From Nonlabens arenilitoris (GTDB lineage Bacteria; Bacteroidota; Bacteroidia; Flavobacteriales; Flavobacteriaceae), in assembly GCF_002954765.1 (NCBI RefSeq), contig NZ_MTPW01000001.1:2927501-2991500 (forward strand): DNA of 64,000 nt. The letters run 5' to 3'. The first letter of the stretch is position 1, and every line of letters starts with the position of its first letter. Of this stretch, positions 1 to 8,853 are shown piece by piece. Made by a program: the position numbers and the translations under genes. The notes below the pieces were generated by a model. It saw only the letters and a list, made by a program, of their open reading frames with translations. It did no database searches and had not been told where the DNA came from.

Positions 1-735
1 GGAAAAGCTAAATTAGAAATAGAAGAATCTATGAAGCTGGCAAAAGCTGGTCAATTTTCTCTAGATCACATTATGACTGCTCAACAAGATTTAACGGCCT
101 TAGGAACTGCTACTGATACTATTAACTCCATAAATAGCCTTGAAAAATATTTTAAGGACATGGAAACTAATTTAAAAGCAGCTGGTAAAGATGATGTTGA
201 GTGGATTTATAGTGCAAAGGATATACCTGTATTTCATCACTTCAATGATTCCATGTTGGGAAGGTTTAAAATTTACGTCTGGCTTCACTTACTGGATGAT
301 ACCATGGAAGGTAAGCGCTTTGCAGATTTTCACTTACCGCTATCTATTAAAGAACAAATTAAAATAAATAAATCCTTATTTGAACAGTTTAAAAGAGTTG
401 AAATATGGAATGATACCACAATATCTAGTAGTTTGCAGCAAATTCATTTTTATCACGAGGCTGGTTACATAGATCATGATACCGCTAAAGTTCTATGTGA
501 TGATTTAAGAGAATTACTTAAAAACGCCGCGGCAGACTTATTACAGGAATCTTACAATATTTATTATCACGAACTTTTATTAATGAGTAATAATGCCGTA
601 GTGCGTAAAAAAGGTATTCCTGTTGCAGGATTTGTTACAATGACCATGCTGGGCTATATAAGATTTAGTGGCAGTAATATTCTCAATAGAATGAATGATT
701 TTTTAATCACCAGATACGACAATCTACTTCAATAA
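1..735 (+). CDS. Partial hypothetical protein (5' end cut by window edge)
   Basis: The reading frame is open from the first base of the window to a TAA at 733-735, so the gene probably begins upstream. An in-frame ATG at 31 would give 234 residues, but nothing marks it as the true start. The sequence is mostly helical and charged, with a hydrophobic stretch near the C-terminus (around VTMTMLGYIRF). There is no signal peptide and no recognisable motif, and I do not recognise the family. A strong hairpin terminator follows at 791-820. The gene is convergent with the carbonic anhydrase. Confidence 0.6.
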   Translation, partial: GKAKLEIEESMKLAKAGQFSLDHIMTAQQDLTALGTATDTINSINSLEKYFKDMETNLKAAGKDDVEWIYSAKDIPVFHHFNDSMLGRFKIYVWLHLLDDTMEGKRFADFHLPLSIKEQIKINKSLFEQFKRVEIWNDTTISSSLQQIHFYHEAGYIDHDTAKVLCDDLRELLKNAAADLLQESYNIYYHELLLMSNNAVVRKKGIPVAGFVTMTMLGYIRFSGSNILNRMNDFLITRYDNLLQ

Positions 736-790
736 AAGATAGCTCTTTAAAAGAGCGTTCTATTTTCTTTAATAAAATGGAGCAAAAAAT

Positions 791-824
791 AAACGCTCTA
801 GAAAAATCTCTAGAGCGTTTTCAT
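791..824 (+). terminator. Intrinsic terminator, 12-bp stem
   Basis: The stem AAACGCTCTAGA (791-802) pairs perfectly with 809-820 around a 6-nt loop and is followed by T-rich sequence. The other strand also ends in a T-rich run, so it may work in both directions. The rest of the 736-1020 gap holds a weak hairpin (742-756) and AT-rich sequence with nothing else I can identify. Confidence 0.75.
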
Positions 825-1020
825 TTATAAGCTATTTTTAAATTGGATTTTTTAAAAATATTTTACTTCATTAAGGGCAATCTATATTAGTAGCTAGAAC
901 AACTTACCCTTAAATTTAATAGTTTTAAGGCTAATATACTTATAGTGTATCTATTCCTTATTTCAATATATTCTTAAAGATTACAACTGTACTTTTAAAG
1001 CTATCATTAGTATTTTTAAT

Positions 1021-1650
1021 CTAATCTAGGTGATAGATTTCCATGATATCTTCCAGAATTTTAGCAAAGTCAATCTTCAGGTCGATAAGTTCTCCTGTAG
1101 CAAGGTCAAAAACCCAACCATGTACCGTGATACCACGGCGCTTAAATGCTATTTGAACATCACTGGTTTTAAGTACATTAATACATTGTTCTTGTACATT
1201 TAATTCTATAAGACGTCTGTATCGTAAATCTTCATCTGTGATGGCATTCAACTCATCTTTGTGCATTCTATACACATCACGTATATTTCTTAAATAAGGA
1301 TTAAGAATACCTAGATCTTGTGACTGCATTGCAGCTTTAACACCACCACAGCCATAATGACCACAAACAACGACGTGATCAACTTTTAAATGTTCAACCG
1401 CATAGTTGATTACACCCATAGCGGTAAGATCTAGATTAGAAGCCATGTTTGCGATGTTTCTGTGTACAAAAACGTCACCTGGACCTAGTCCCATTATTTC
1501 CTCTGCGGTAGCACGACTATCTGAACAACCTATGTATAATATTTCAGGATCCTGACCAGAGGCTAGTTTATCAAAATAAGTGCTATCTGTTGCCAGTTTA
1601 GACTTGATCCATTCTTTATTATTGTCAAAAATTTGATTTATATTTTTCAT
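1021..1650 (-). CDS. can: Beta-class carbonic anhydrase
   Basis: This 209-residue cytoplasmic enzyme interconverts CO2 and bicarbonate. The zinc and catalytic residues of the beta class are visible: C42-S-D44-S-R46 and H98-x-x-C101 in the GHYGCGGV segment. Its length is normal for bacterial beta carbonic anhydrases. It stands alone on the minus strand. A terminator at 1762-1799 separates it from the hydrolase upstream, so it should have its own promoter in 1651-1760. The likely role is supplying bicarbonate for carboxylations and pH balance; no carbon-fixation genes lie nearby. The family call is firm. The symbol follows E. coli usage. Confidence 0.95.
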   Translation of the reverse strand: MKNINQIFDNNKEWIKSKLATDSTYFDKLASGQDPEILYIGCSDSRATAEEIMGLGPGDVFVHRNIANMASNLDLTAMGVINYAVEHLKVDHVVVCGHYGCGGVKAAMQSQDLGILNPYLRNIRDVYRMHKDELNAITDEDLRYRRLIELNVQEQCINVLKTSDVQIAFKRRGITVHGWVFDLATGELIDLKIDFAKILEDIMEIYHLD

Positions 1651-1761
1651 ACCTGTTTTTTTCTAGCATGAAAAATAAAGAATTACTTCGACATTACTAC
1701 TATTAAATGAATCGGTCGTGATGATTTCTAAGAAATATTAGAAAAAATGTCTAGTTATCAA

Positions 1762-1799
1762 AAAAGGACTGCGTATGGTAAAACATACGCAATCCTTTT
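1762..1799 (-). terminator. Terminator after the alpha/beta hydrolase gene
   Basis: The 16-bp arms 1762-1777 and 1784-1799 pair with a single mismatch around a 6-nt loop. On the minus strand the hairpin lies 21 bases after the hydrolase stop and is followed by a T-run. It insulates the carbonic anhydrase gene. Confidence 0.75.
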
Positions 1800-1820
1800 A
1801 ATAATTAAGGCAATACCTAT

Positions 1821-2654
1821 TTATTTTATAAAATCTAATAGAATTTTATTGACTTCTTCTTTGTGCGTCACATATAGTCCGTGTGGAGCGTCTTTTATGA
1901 TTTCTAACTGAGAATTCTCTACTATTGAATGGCCTTGTTTTGAACTAGGCTCTATAGGAACAATGTTGTCTGCGTCACCATGAATGAATAGAGTAGGGAT
2001 ATCAATTTTTTTGAGTGCCTCTCTTAAGTCTGTGCGACCAAAAGCATTTATACAATCTAAAGTACCCTTAGGACTTGCATCTATTGCTATTTGAAAATTA
2101 TAATCTAATTGCGCTTGAGATATGCGATCCTTGTTATCTTCATAATTAACAAACCCAGGTCCAAAATCTTTTAAGAATCCAGCGCGATCTTTTTTAATAC
2201 CATTCTCCATACCTTCAAATACATCATTAGGCGCACCATTAGGATTATCTTCTGTTTGTAGTAAATAAGGTGCAATAGAACTCATGAAAACAAGTTTATC
2301 AATTTTACTAGTTCCAAATGTTCCTACATACCGCGCTAGCTCGCCACCACCCATGGAAAATCCAACTAAAATTACATCTTCAATTTCTAGTTGCTCAATG
2401 AGATCATTTAAATCCTCAGCCATAGTATGGTATTCATAACCATTCCAAGGTCGTGATGATTTACCAAAACCTCGTCGATCATATGTAATGACACGATATC
2501 CATTTTCAATCAACACGGGCGTTTGATATTCCCACATAGCACCACTTAATGGCCATCCATGTATAAGGATTATAGGTTGTCCTTCTCCTTGGTCTTCAAA
2601 ATATATACTCACGTCTGCATCATGCTGTGCAGTTGTTTTTTCTAAATAAGGCAT
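1821..2654 (-). CDS. Alpha/beta hydrolase, haloperoxidase-like
   Basis: This 277-residue soluble protein has the alpha/beta hydrolase fold. The oxyanion-hole motif HGWP lies at residues 32-35. The nucleophile elbow GFSMGG carries Ser100. A late acid lies in HGDADNIVP and a catalytic His in APHGLY. Overall it resembles cofactor-free non-haem chloroperoxidases and related esterases. There is no signal peptide, so it is cytoplasmic. It is a single-gene unit ending in the hairpin at 1762-1799. The true substrate cannot be read from sequence; family members hydrolyse esters or lactones and may form peracids. Confidence 0.85.
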   Translation of the reverse strand: MPYLEKTTAQHDADVSIYFEDQGEGQPIILIHGWPLSGAMWEYQTPVLIENGYRVITYDRRGFGKSSRPWNGYEYHTMAEDLNDLIEQLEIEDVILVGFSMGGGELARYVGTFGTSKIDKLVFMSSIAPYLLQTEDNPNGAPNDVFEGMENGIKKDRAGFLKDFGPGFVNYEDNKDRISQAQLDYNFQIAIDASPKGTLDCINAFGRTDLREALKKIDIPTLFIHGDADNIVPIEPSSKQGHSIVENSQLEIIKDAPHGLYVTHKEEVNKILLDFIK

Positions 2655-2714
2655 ATTGTTATTTTTAATTAAAGATAAAAAACTAGATAAAAGTAGAATC
2701 TAATTTAATGTGAA

Positions 2715-3122
2715 TTATGACTTTATTAATACCTGTTTCAATTTAGATATCAGATTAATAAGAATATACAATAGACCAGTCAACAGAATGATAGGAGCTT
2801 GAATTATGAGTAAAAATCTAAATCGATTTCCATAATCAATAGCGTCAGGATTATAGGTGTTTATATCAAATGGTTGCCCAGTAACTATATCCATTTGCAA
2901 TAAGATATTCATGATTAGAAATAAGGTTACAAAACTAATATTAAGGATCAACAGCCAAGTGACTTTTCCACGCTTACCGTATGAATTTAATAAAGTAAAC
3001 AATCCCATAGTAATTAGGTAGATATTGATTACAGTTATATATTGATACTGTGCAAAACATAATAAGTGTCTCCTAGACTTATGTTTAACGAATCTTATCC
3101 ATGATTTAAAATAAGGTAACAT
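2715..3122 (-). CDS. Hypothetical membrane protein, three predicted helices
   Basis: A 135-residue protein with a basic N-terminus and three hydrophobic segments at about residues 25-45, 54-75 and 102-125. I recognise no family. It lies 60 bases upstream of the alpha/beta hydrolase on the same strand and could be co-transcribed with it. Base composition matches the neighbours. The start is an ATG with no obvious ribosome binding site, as is common in Bacteroidota. The gene is plausible because the frame is long and membrane-like, but no homology supports it. Confidence 0.5.
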   Translation of the reverse strand: MLPYFKSWIRFVKHKSRRHLLCFAQYQYITVINIYLITMGLFTLLNSYGKRGKVTWLLILNISFVTLFLIMNILLQMDIVTGQPFDINTYNPDAIDYGNRFRFLLIIQAPIILLTGLLYILINLISKLKQVLIKS

Positions 3123-3203
3123 ATACTTATAGAGGTAAAAAATATAAATATAAAAGATATTCTATACTCGGTATTTTTTAGAATGTCTCTATTCAACACA
3201 CGA

Positions 3204-3638
3204 TTATTTTGAGATAGTTTGATCCTTGCCTACTTTAAAAAGCTTAGCAACTAAATAGATAATATTGAGAATAATAAGCGCAATGAGAGCATAAGCAATA
3301 TACCAGCTATAAATAGTATAATCATCAAATCCCATATCATAAGGATTTACAAAGTAAGTAAGGTATAAGATGGCGCTACAAATAATAACTGCAGATGCCA
3401 GAATCAACCAGCATAGGTTTGCGATAAATGAATTGTTTTTATCAGACCACAACAATAACATAAAACCAGGAATAGAAACAAAAGCCGCATAAATAAATAA
3501 AGCCTCGCGATGCGCTTCCTTAAAATAAGTGTCTTTTTCTATATACTCCATGGTATCAATAGGGTTGTAGACGGCAGCAATAATAAGAACGACTGTAATC
3601 CCAAATAGTAAATAAGAAACTAGTCGTTCTACTCGCAT
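3204..3638 (-). CDS. Hypothetical membrane protein, four predicted helices
   Basis: A 144-residue protein with four hydrophobic segments at roughly residues 8-26, 46-63, 75-93 and 107-133, and a short basic C-terminus. The spacing suggests a small four-helix inner-membrane protein. I cannot name the family. Its start codon lies two bases after the stop of the YrdC-family gene, so the two are very likely co-transcribed. The neighbouring 2715-3122 gene is also a small membrane protein but shows no clear sequence similarity to it. Confidence 0.6.
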   Translation of the reverse strand: MRVERLVSYLLFGITVVLIIAAVYNPIDTMEYIEKDTYFKEAHREALFIYAAFVSIPGFMLLLWSDKNNSFIANLCWLILASAVIICSAILYLTYFVNPYDMGFDDYTIYSWYIAYALIALIILNIIYLVAKLFKVGKDQTISK

Positions 3639-3640
3639 GT

Positions 3641-4258
3641 CTATAACTCTACACTTCCTTTTCCTTCTCTAATCAATACAGGTTCATCACCTGTTAAATC
3701 GATCACTGTTGAGGCAACGTTATCACCATAACCACCGTCGATTACATAATCAACTAATTTATCCCATTTCTCAACAATAAGACTAGGATCTGTGGTATAT
3801 TCAATGACTTCATCCTCATCTTTAATAGATGTAGATATAATAGGATTACCTAATGCTTGTACTAAACCTATCGCTATCGAGTTATCGGGCACTCTTATAC
3901 CAACAGTTTTCTTTTTCTTAAATACAGATGGTAGGTTGTTATTTCCCGGTAATATAAAAGTATAAGGACCTGGTAAATTACGTTTTAATATTTTAAAAGT
4001 AGCGGTGTCAATCTGACTCACGTATTCACTTAAATCGCTTAAACTTTCACAAATGAAAGAGAAATTTGCCTTTTCAAGTTTAACGCCACGTATTTTGGCC
4101 ACTTTTTCTAATGCGCCTTTGTGATTAATATCACATCCCAGACCATAAACGGTATCTGTAGGATAAATTACAAGCGCGCCATCTTTCATAGCTTTTGCGA
4201 TACGTTGTAATTCTTTAGGACTAGGATTATCCTCATATATACGTACTAACTGCGCCAT
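3641..4258 (-). CDS. YrdC/Sua5-family protein (threonylcarbamoyl-AMP synthase-like)
   Basis: A 205-residue YrdC-domain protein. The N-terminal KDGALVIYPTDTVYGLGCD segment and the later LPGPYTFIL and VGIRVPD motifs are typical of the L-threonylcarbamoyladenylate synthase family, which starts the t6A37 modification of ANN-decoding tRNAs. The length and sequence flavour are closer to the YciO branch, whose role is less certain, so I give no gene symbol. It sits in a tight minus-strand run with small membrane proteins on both sides, 6 bases from the gene upstream. It is cytoplasmic, with no signal peptide. Confidence 0.85.
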   Translation of the reverse strand: MAQLVRIYEDNPSPKELQRIAKAMKDGALVIYPTDTVYGLGCDINHKGALEKVAKIRGVKLEKANFSFICESLSDLSEYVSQIDTATFKILKRNLPGPYTFILPGNNNLPSVFKKKKTVGIRVPDNSIAIGLVQALGNPIISTSIKDEDEVIEYTTDPSLIVEKWDKLVDYVIDGGYGDNVASTVIDLTGDEPVLIREGKGSVEL

Positions 4259-4264
4259 GATATG

Positions 4265-4603
4265 TTATGATTTATAAAACCAACTATGAATAGGAATACA
4301 AAGTAAACCTACAGCGATAATAAAGAATATCACTTTCAACCAGAAAATTACTTTACCGTTATCGAGATCATCTTTAATCTCATATCTATGTTTACCATTA
4401 CGATCTATTTTGATCATGACTGATCTTTTAGTTTTGTCAGTATCTTCATCATACAGTCGATAAACTAAAAATGTACCTAACGCTATAACACTACTAATTA
4501 CTAGTAAGGTCATCCAGTCTGTAGATGACATTAATAGTACTTGTAAATCTGTAGATGTTGTGCTGTAAAACATGATATAGTAATTCCTTATAAAGTTAAT
4601 CAT
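4265..4603 (-). CDS. Hypothetical membrane protein
   Basis: A 112-residue protein with hydrophobic segments at about residues 30-48 and 86-105 and a polar, basic loop between them. I do not recognise the family. The gene sits 12 bases downstream of the DUF2945 gene and 6 bases upstream of the YrdC-family gene on the same strand, which suggests one transcript for 3204-4825. The first 25 residues are weakly conserved-looking, and a later in-frame ATG near residue 25 is an alternative start. Confidence 0.55.
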   Translation of the reverse strand: MINFIRNYYIMFYSTTSTDLQVLLMSSTDWMTLLVISSVIALGTFLVYRLYDEDTDKTKRSVMIKIDRNGKHRYEIKDDLDNGKVIFWLKVIFFIIAVGLLCIPIHSWFYKS

Positions 4604-4615
4604 AAAACTTTATAA

Positions 4616-4825
4616 TTAGGCCTTTTTAACCTCACTTTCTAATTTTAAAACCATATCACCATCATCTTGTTTAATGTATAGCGCTTTATTACCACTTTCT
4701 CCGTGTCTGGTAACTTCGTTACCATCTATGGTTTTAGTAATTGAATCTGTATAAGTTTTTTCTACTGTTCCTTTTGCTGTTCCGTTTCCCCATTTCCATG
4801 AGACATTACTACCTTCTCTAATCAT
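4616..4825 (-). CDS. DUF2945 / HVA-TUDOR domain small protein
   Basis: A 69-residue soluble protein. The opening GSNVSWKWGNGTAKGTVE, the central EVTRHGESGNKALYIKQ and the closing KLESEV match the DUF2945 (HVA_TUDOR) family. These single-domain SH3/Tudor-like proteins are widespread in bacteria and some fungi, and no biochemical role is established. It is the first gene of a likely four-gene minus-strand run down to 3204. An exact copy of the 16-bp palindrome lies just upstream at 4854-4869. Confidence 0.8.
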   Translation of the reverse strand: MIREGSNVSWKWGNGTAKGTVEKTYTDSITKTIDGNEVTRHGESGNKALYIKQDDGDMVLKLESEVKKA

Positions 4826-4853
4826 TTTTTTCTTTTAAAGATAATGGTCATAT

Positions 4854-4869
4854 CGCTTTCGCGAAAGCG
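4854..4869. repeat. Iterated palindrome, copy 1 (exact, intergenic)
   Basis: Exact CGCTTTCGCGAAAGCG in the gap between the aldehyde dehydrogenase stop and the DUF2945 start. It is too GC-rich for its surroundings and is not followed by a T-run, so it does not look like a terminator. Confidence 0.9.
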
Positions 4870-4913
4870 TAATAACAACATCTTAAGGATACATTATGAG
4901 AATTTTGTGAGAA

Positions 4914-6299
4914 CTAGAGCCATCGCAATGCTTTTTTAACCATGTTTAATTTGCCATCATAAGGTGCATATTTTACAGGTATATCGATCCAAGTTCCACG
5001 ATGAACAACACTTTTTAAATGAGAAAAGGTTTCAAAAGTTTTTTTACCATGATAGTTGCCTATACCGCTATTACCAACACCACCAAATGGTAAACGATCA
5101 TTCACAAATTGAACAATACTATCATTAATAACACCACCACCATAGGAGAATCGATTAATAAACCATTGCTCAAAATTTGAATGACTACAAAATAGGTAAG
5201 CGCCTAATGACTTCTCATAAGAACTGATCCAATCGATAAGGTCGTTTTTAGATTTATAAGATATAATAGGTAGTAAAGGACCAAATATCTCTTGCTGCAT
5301 CACCGTGCTTTCCCTAGATGGTTCATCTAATAAAGTAGGAGCGATATATAAATTATTGACATCATGTTTACCGCCAGTGAGGATTTCCTGACCTTGTAAC
5401 ATTTCTACCAATTTATTAAAATGCTGTTCTCTTATGATTCTAGGGAAATCTGGACTCTCTTTTGGGTTTTTACCAAAGAAATTGATGATTTCGGCTTTTA
5501 CATGTTCAATGAACTTTAGTTTTATACTTTCATGAACTAAAATATAATCTGGAGCTATACAGGTCTGGCCAGCATTGAGAAATTTTCCCCAGACTATTCT
5601 ACGAGCAGCCACCTTAAGTTGTGCACTTTCATGTATCACACATGGGTTTTTACCACCTAGCTCAAGTGTTACCGGAGTTAAATTCTTTGCAGCAGCCTGG
5701 TAAATGGCCTTTCCTACTGAAGGACTACCAGTAAAAAATATATAATCCCATTTGAGACTGGTCAACTCTTTAGCAACTGCAGCATCGCCTTGTATGACTT
5801 TTACATGTTGTGGTATAAAAGCTTCATCGATAATATCTTGTAACAGTTGCGATGTAGCGGTAGAAAATTCACTAGGTTTAAGGATTACGGTATTACCAGC
5901 AGCGACAGCACCTATTAAAGGAGCTAGTGCCAATTGAAAAGGATAATTCCATGGTGATATGATTAAAGTATTCCCATAAGGTTCGGGATATTGCCGCGCT
6001 TTTGAAGGAAAGTTAAGTAATGATGGTCGTATTTTTCTAGGGCTTGACCATTTTTTAGTATTCTTGATGTACTTATCTAATTCACTTGTAATAACTTGAT
6101 ATTCTGTTATAAATGTCTCAAATTCACTTTTACCTAAATCACTTGCTAGCACGTCATAAATCTCTTGTTCCTTGAGCTTGATTACCGATTTTAGTTTTTG
6201 TAATGCAGTTATGCGATACATAACGTCTTTAGTTTGCTGAGAATTAAAAAAATCTTGTTGCGCTTTATGGTCATGGAGAATTTGGTTCATATCAGTCAT
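4914..6299 (-). CDS. Aldehyde dehydrogenase family protein (class 3-like)
   Basis: A 461-residue NAD(P)-dependent aldehyde dehydrogenase. The active-site glutamate lies in LELGGKNP and the nucleophile is Cys247 in NAGQTCIAPDY. The Rossmann FTGSPSVGK segment and the C-terminal PFGGVGNSG motif are also present. The length and the absence of a targeting peptide fit the ALDH3-like class that oxidises medium- or long-chain and aromatic aldehydes. Its start codon overlaps the end of the NMT1/THI5-like gene, so the two are translationally coupled. The substrate cannot be deduced. Confidence 0.92.
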   Translation of the reverse strand: MTDMNQILHDHKAQQDFFNSQQTKDVMYRITALQKLKSVIKLKEQEIYDVLASDLGKSEFETFITEYQVITSELDKYIKNTKKWSSPRKIRPSLLNFPSKARQYPEPYGNTLIISPWNYPFQLALAPLIGAVAAGNTVILKPSEFSTATSQLLQDIIDEAFIPQHVKVIQGDAAVAKELTSLKWDYIFFTGSPSVGKAIYQAAAKNLTPVTLELGGKNPCVIHESAQLKVAARRIVWGKFLNAGQTCIAPDYILVHESIKLKFIEHVKAEIINFFGKNPKESPDFPRIIREQHFNKLVEMLQGQEILTGGKHDVNNLYIAPTLLDEPSRESTVMQQEIFGPLLPIISYKSKNDLIDWISSYEKSLGAYLFCSHSNFEQWFINRFSYGGGVINDSIVQFVNDRLPFGGVGNSGIGNYHGKKTFETFSHLKSVVHRGTWIDIPVKYAPYDGKLNMVKKALRWL

Positions 6300-7213
6300 T
6301 AGTGGTGTGTTAGTAATGAATTTGTAAATAGTGAATCTGCCTTAAGATTATGGTTTTCTAACTGATGCTCTTGCAACCATTTTAAAAATTCATTTACTCT
6401 AGAAGGTTCCATAATGCCCCAACTTTTTTTATCACCTATAGCTTCACACGTAATTTTAATACACTTCATTAAATCGATAGATTTATCTGCTTCTGGTAAG
6501 TGTGGTTTTAAAATTTGTGCGGCTTGATCTGGATTTTCTTGAGCATATATAAAACCTAATTTAGTAGCATTAAGAAAATTTGAATATATGGATTCTTGTT
6601 CTTTTATTGTATTACTATCAACTACGATAACAGGTGAGTAAGAATATGGGATTTGATAATCTTTTAATTTAAATGTAGTTAGATCCAGACCTTGTTGTTG
6701 CGCTATAACGCCTTCCCAATTCATAAAGATCCACGTTGCGTCTACTTGATTATTTTTAATTGTATTCCATATACCTAACTTAGCTGGATATTGAACTTCT
6801 ATAGTGCCAGATCCACCATCATTAATTATCATTTGTTTTATGATAGCATCTTCATATCGTGCCTTATAGCTGGCATAAGATTTACCATCAAGATGTTTAG
6901 GTGATTTAATACCGCTACTAGATTTACATACTATGGCACTTAGGTCTTCTTTAAAAAGAGTTGCTATCGCTTGAAGCGAGTAAGGAATTGCTTTAGTCTG
7001 ATAGCTCATGACACTTTCTAGAGGACACAATGCAAAATTGACTAATCCTAGTTCTACCTTTTTTGCTGGTGTGGTTTTATAATGGTCTTCGCCAGCATGT
7101 ATTATTTGTAAATCAATACCGGTATTTTTATAAAACCCCATTTGTTGTGCGACATAAAAGCCTATATGATTTGCATTAGGCGTCCAATCTAAAGCAATTT
7201 TAAGTGATTTCAT
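6299..7213 (-). CDS. NMT1/THI5-like periplasmic-binding-fold protein without a signal peptide
   Basis: A protein of about 304 residues from the ATG at 7213; the frame also opens with a GTG at 7231. The start IALDWTPNANHIGFYVAQQ is the classic opening of the NMT1/THI5 family, which includes the pyrimidine-precursor binding protein ThiY and the yeast HMP-P synthase Thi5. No signal peptide or lipobox precedes it, and no permease or ATPase gene is nearby, so a cytoplasmic location is likely. The CCCFC motif of true Thi5 enzymes is absent. Its 3' end overlaps the aldehyde dehydrogenase start, suggesting linked functions. Its role is open. Confidence 0.75.
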   Translation of the reverse strand: MKSLKIALDWTPNANHIGFYVAQQMGFYKNTGIDLQIIHAGEDHYKTTPAKKVELGLVNFALCPLESVMSYQTKAIPYSLQAIATLFKEDLSAIVCKSSSGIKSPKHLDGKSYASYKARYEDAIIKQMIINDGGSGTIEVQYPAKLGIWNTIKNNQVDATWIFMNWEGVIAQQQGLDLTTFKLKDYQIPYSYSPVIVVDSNTIKEQESIYSNFLNATKLGFIYAQENPDQAAQILKPHLPEADKSIDLMKCIKITCEAIGDKKSWGIMEPSRVNEFLKWLQEHQLENHNLKADSLFTNSLLTHH

Positions 7214-7296
7214 TTTGTTCAATTTGATCACTAAAATAAGACCATAGCTTTTGATCTCTAGCCAATTTTATGTTAGAACTAATAGATTACTATATC

Positions 7297-7998
7297 CTAT
7301 TTAGAAACAGCTTTCCATATAGCGTCACCGTCAGGCACAGGCGCAATTATCTTTACTGGTTCTTTCTTAACAGGATGAATAAATTCTAACTGGCGTGCGT
7401 GTAAATGGATGCTGCCATCTTTATTACTGCGTCTTGCACCATATTTTAAATCACCTTTAATCACGCAGCCTATTTTACTCAATTGTGCTCTGATCTGGTG
7501 ATGTCTACCAGTTTCTAGAGCTATTTCTAATAAGGTATATCGATCCAGCTTTTGAACAACTTTATAAGATAGAATGGCTTCTTTTGAATTAGGTACGGCA
7601 TGATCGTGAGCATAACTTTTATTCTGCTTTGTATTGCGTACTAAGTGATGTATCAATCGATCTTGATTTTTGGGCGTTGTACCTTCCACAACAGCCCAAT
7701 AGGTCTTGCGCGTCTCGTGATTTGCAAATAACTTGTTCATGCGTGGTAATGCCTTTGAGGTTCTAGCAAAAACCACCACGCCACTAGTAGGACGATCCAG
7801 TCTGTGTGTAACACCTAGAAAGACGGCACCTGGTTTATCATATTTTACAGCAATGTATTCTTTAATTATATCAGGTAAAATAACATCACCTGTTTTATCG
7901 CCTTGTACCAGATCACCAGATTGCTTATTTACGGCGATAAGGTGATTATCTTCAAAAAGAATACGATTGTTAATAGACATGAAGTATTTAATTTTCAT
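7297..7998 (-). CDS. RluA-family pseudouridine synthase
   Basis: This 233-residue enzyme isomerises uridine to pseudouridine in rRNA or tRNA. The catalytic Asp68 lies in the THRLDRPTSG motif, and the family motifs YKVVQKL and GRHHQIRAQL follow. There is no N-terminal S4 domain, so it is a short RluA/TruC-type enzyme, common in Bacteroidota. A second in-frame ATG at 7980 (residue 7) is an equally reasonable start. The target uridine cannot be read from sequence. The gene is monocistronic or loosely linked to its neighbours. Confidence 0.92.
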   Translation of the reverse strand: MKIKYFMSINNRILFEDNHLIAVNKQSGDLVQGDKTGDVILPDIIKEYIAVKYDKPGAVFLGVTHRLDRPTSGVVVFARTSKALPRMNKLFANHETRKTYWAVVEGTTPKNQDRLIHHLVRNTKQNKSYAHDHAVPNSKEAILSYKVVQKLDRYTLLEIALETGRHHQIRAQLSKIGCVIKGDLKYGARRSNKDGSIHLHARQLEFIHPVKKEPVKIIAPVPDGDAIWKAVSK

Positions 7999-8042
7999 TA
8001 CAAATTTAATGCTTAAAATAGGTAACGACTCATGGAATATCG

Positions 8043-8399
8043 TTAATCTGGCTTAATGGGTAAATAGGTTTTTCTTAACCATCCAGCCACTAAAGTTCCC
8101 ATAATAATTAACATGGTTAGATAAAAGCCTTTCCCTTTATGAATATGTATTACTACAATAGTTGTCATATAAAGGCTTAAAATGAGTGTTCCATAAAGTA
8201 TGGTCCTATGATATATAAATAGCCCGATAGCTATTAGTAAAACTAAACCAGTTGTGATAAGTAGAGTAGGGCTCGTGCCTATTTTATCCAGTTGATCGTG
8301 CTTTATTATTTTTTCAAATGCATTTTGCACAAAGAAGATAATAACGGGAATGCTAGGTAACCATAGCAATATGGTTTTCACGATATTTTTATAGCGCAT
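8043..8399 (-). CDS. Hypothetical membrane protein, four predicted helices
   Basis: A 118-residue protein with hydrophobic segments at about residues 10-26, 43-62, 67-85 and 90-107 and a short basic C-terminus. It is probably a small inner-membrane protein of unknown function. It lies 11 bases downstream of the DUF2200 gene on the same strand, so co-transcription is likely. I see no catalytic or binding motif. Base composition is like that of its neighbours. Confidence 0.6.
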   Translation of the reverse strand: MRYKNIVKTILLWLPSIPVIIFFVQNAFEKIIKHDQLDKIGTSPTLLITTGLVLLIAIGLFIYHRTILYGTLILSLYMTTIVVIHIHKGKGFYLTMLIIMGTLVAGWLRKTYLPIKPD

Positions 8400-8410
8400 G
8401 GATAGTATTA

Positions 8411-8776
8411 TTAACGCATAATTTTTTCCATTTTGCGTCCTTTAGCAAGTTCATCTACTAGTTTATCTAAATATCTACATTGTCTATAGATTAGAAAATC
8501 ATCTTCTATGTCTTCAATACGGTATCCACAAATAACGCCTTTAATTAAATGAGCGTTAGGATGCATATTTGCTTCATTATAAAAGGTTTCAAATGTTGCT
8601 TTTTCATCAATTAAAGTTTGTACACGATTTGCATCATAACCGGTGAGCCATTCTATTACCTGATCTAATTCTTCCTTAGTTCTACCATTCTTTTCTATTC
8701 TACTCAAGTAATGAGGATAAACCGACCCAAAAATCATTTGGGCTACTTTTTCATTTTTTTCGGCGGTTACTTTCAT
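8411..8776 (-). CDS. DUF2200 family protein
   Basis: A 121-residue soluble protein. The segments VAQMIFGSVYPHYLSRIEKN, DQVIEWLTGY and NPNAHLIKG-like MHPNAHLIKGVICGYRIEDI match the DUF2200 family, which is found in many bacteria and has no established function. The ending DKLVDELAKGRKMEKIMR is also typical. It is short, charged and without a signal peptide, so cytoplasmic. It heads a two-gene unit with the small membrane protein downstream. Confidence 0.85.
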   Translation of the reverse strand: MKVTAEKNEKVAQMIFGSVYPHYLSRIEKNGRTKEELDQVIEWLTGYDANRVQTLIDEKATFETFYNEANMHPNAHLIKGVICGYRIEDIEDDFLIYRQCRYLDKLVDELAKGRKMEKIMR

Positions 8777-8853
8777 GGTTGTGCTTTTTTTTGATTTATA
8801 TATAAGTCTCAGGAAATAAACTTTTAAATAGTCCTATAATTTAATTTCAAAAT

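Noticed and set aside
6299..7296. A TPP riboswitch upstream of the NMT1/THI5-like gene
   Set aside because: No thi-box pattern is visible in the 7232-7296 gap.
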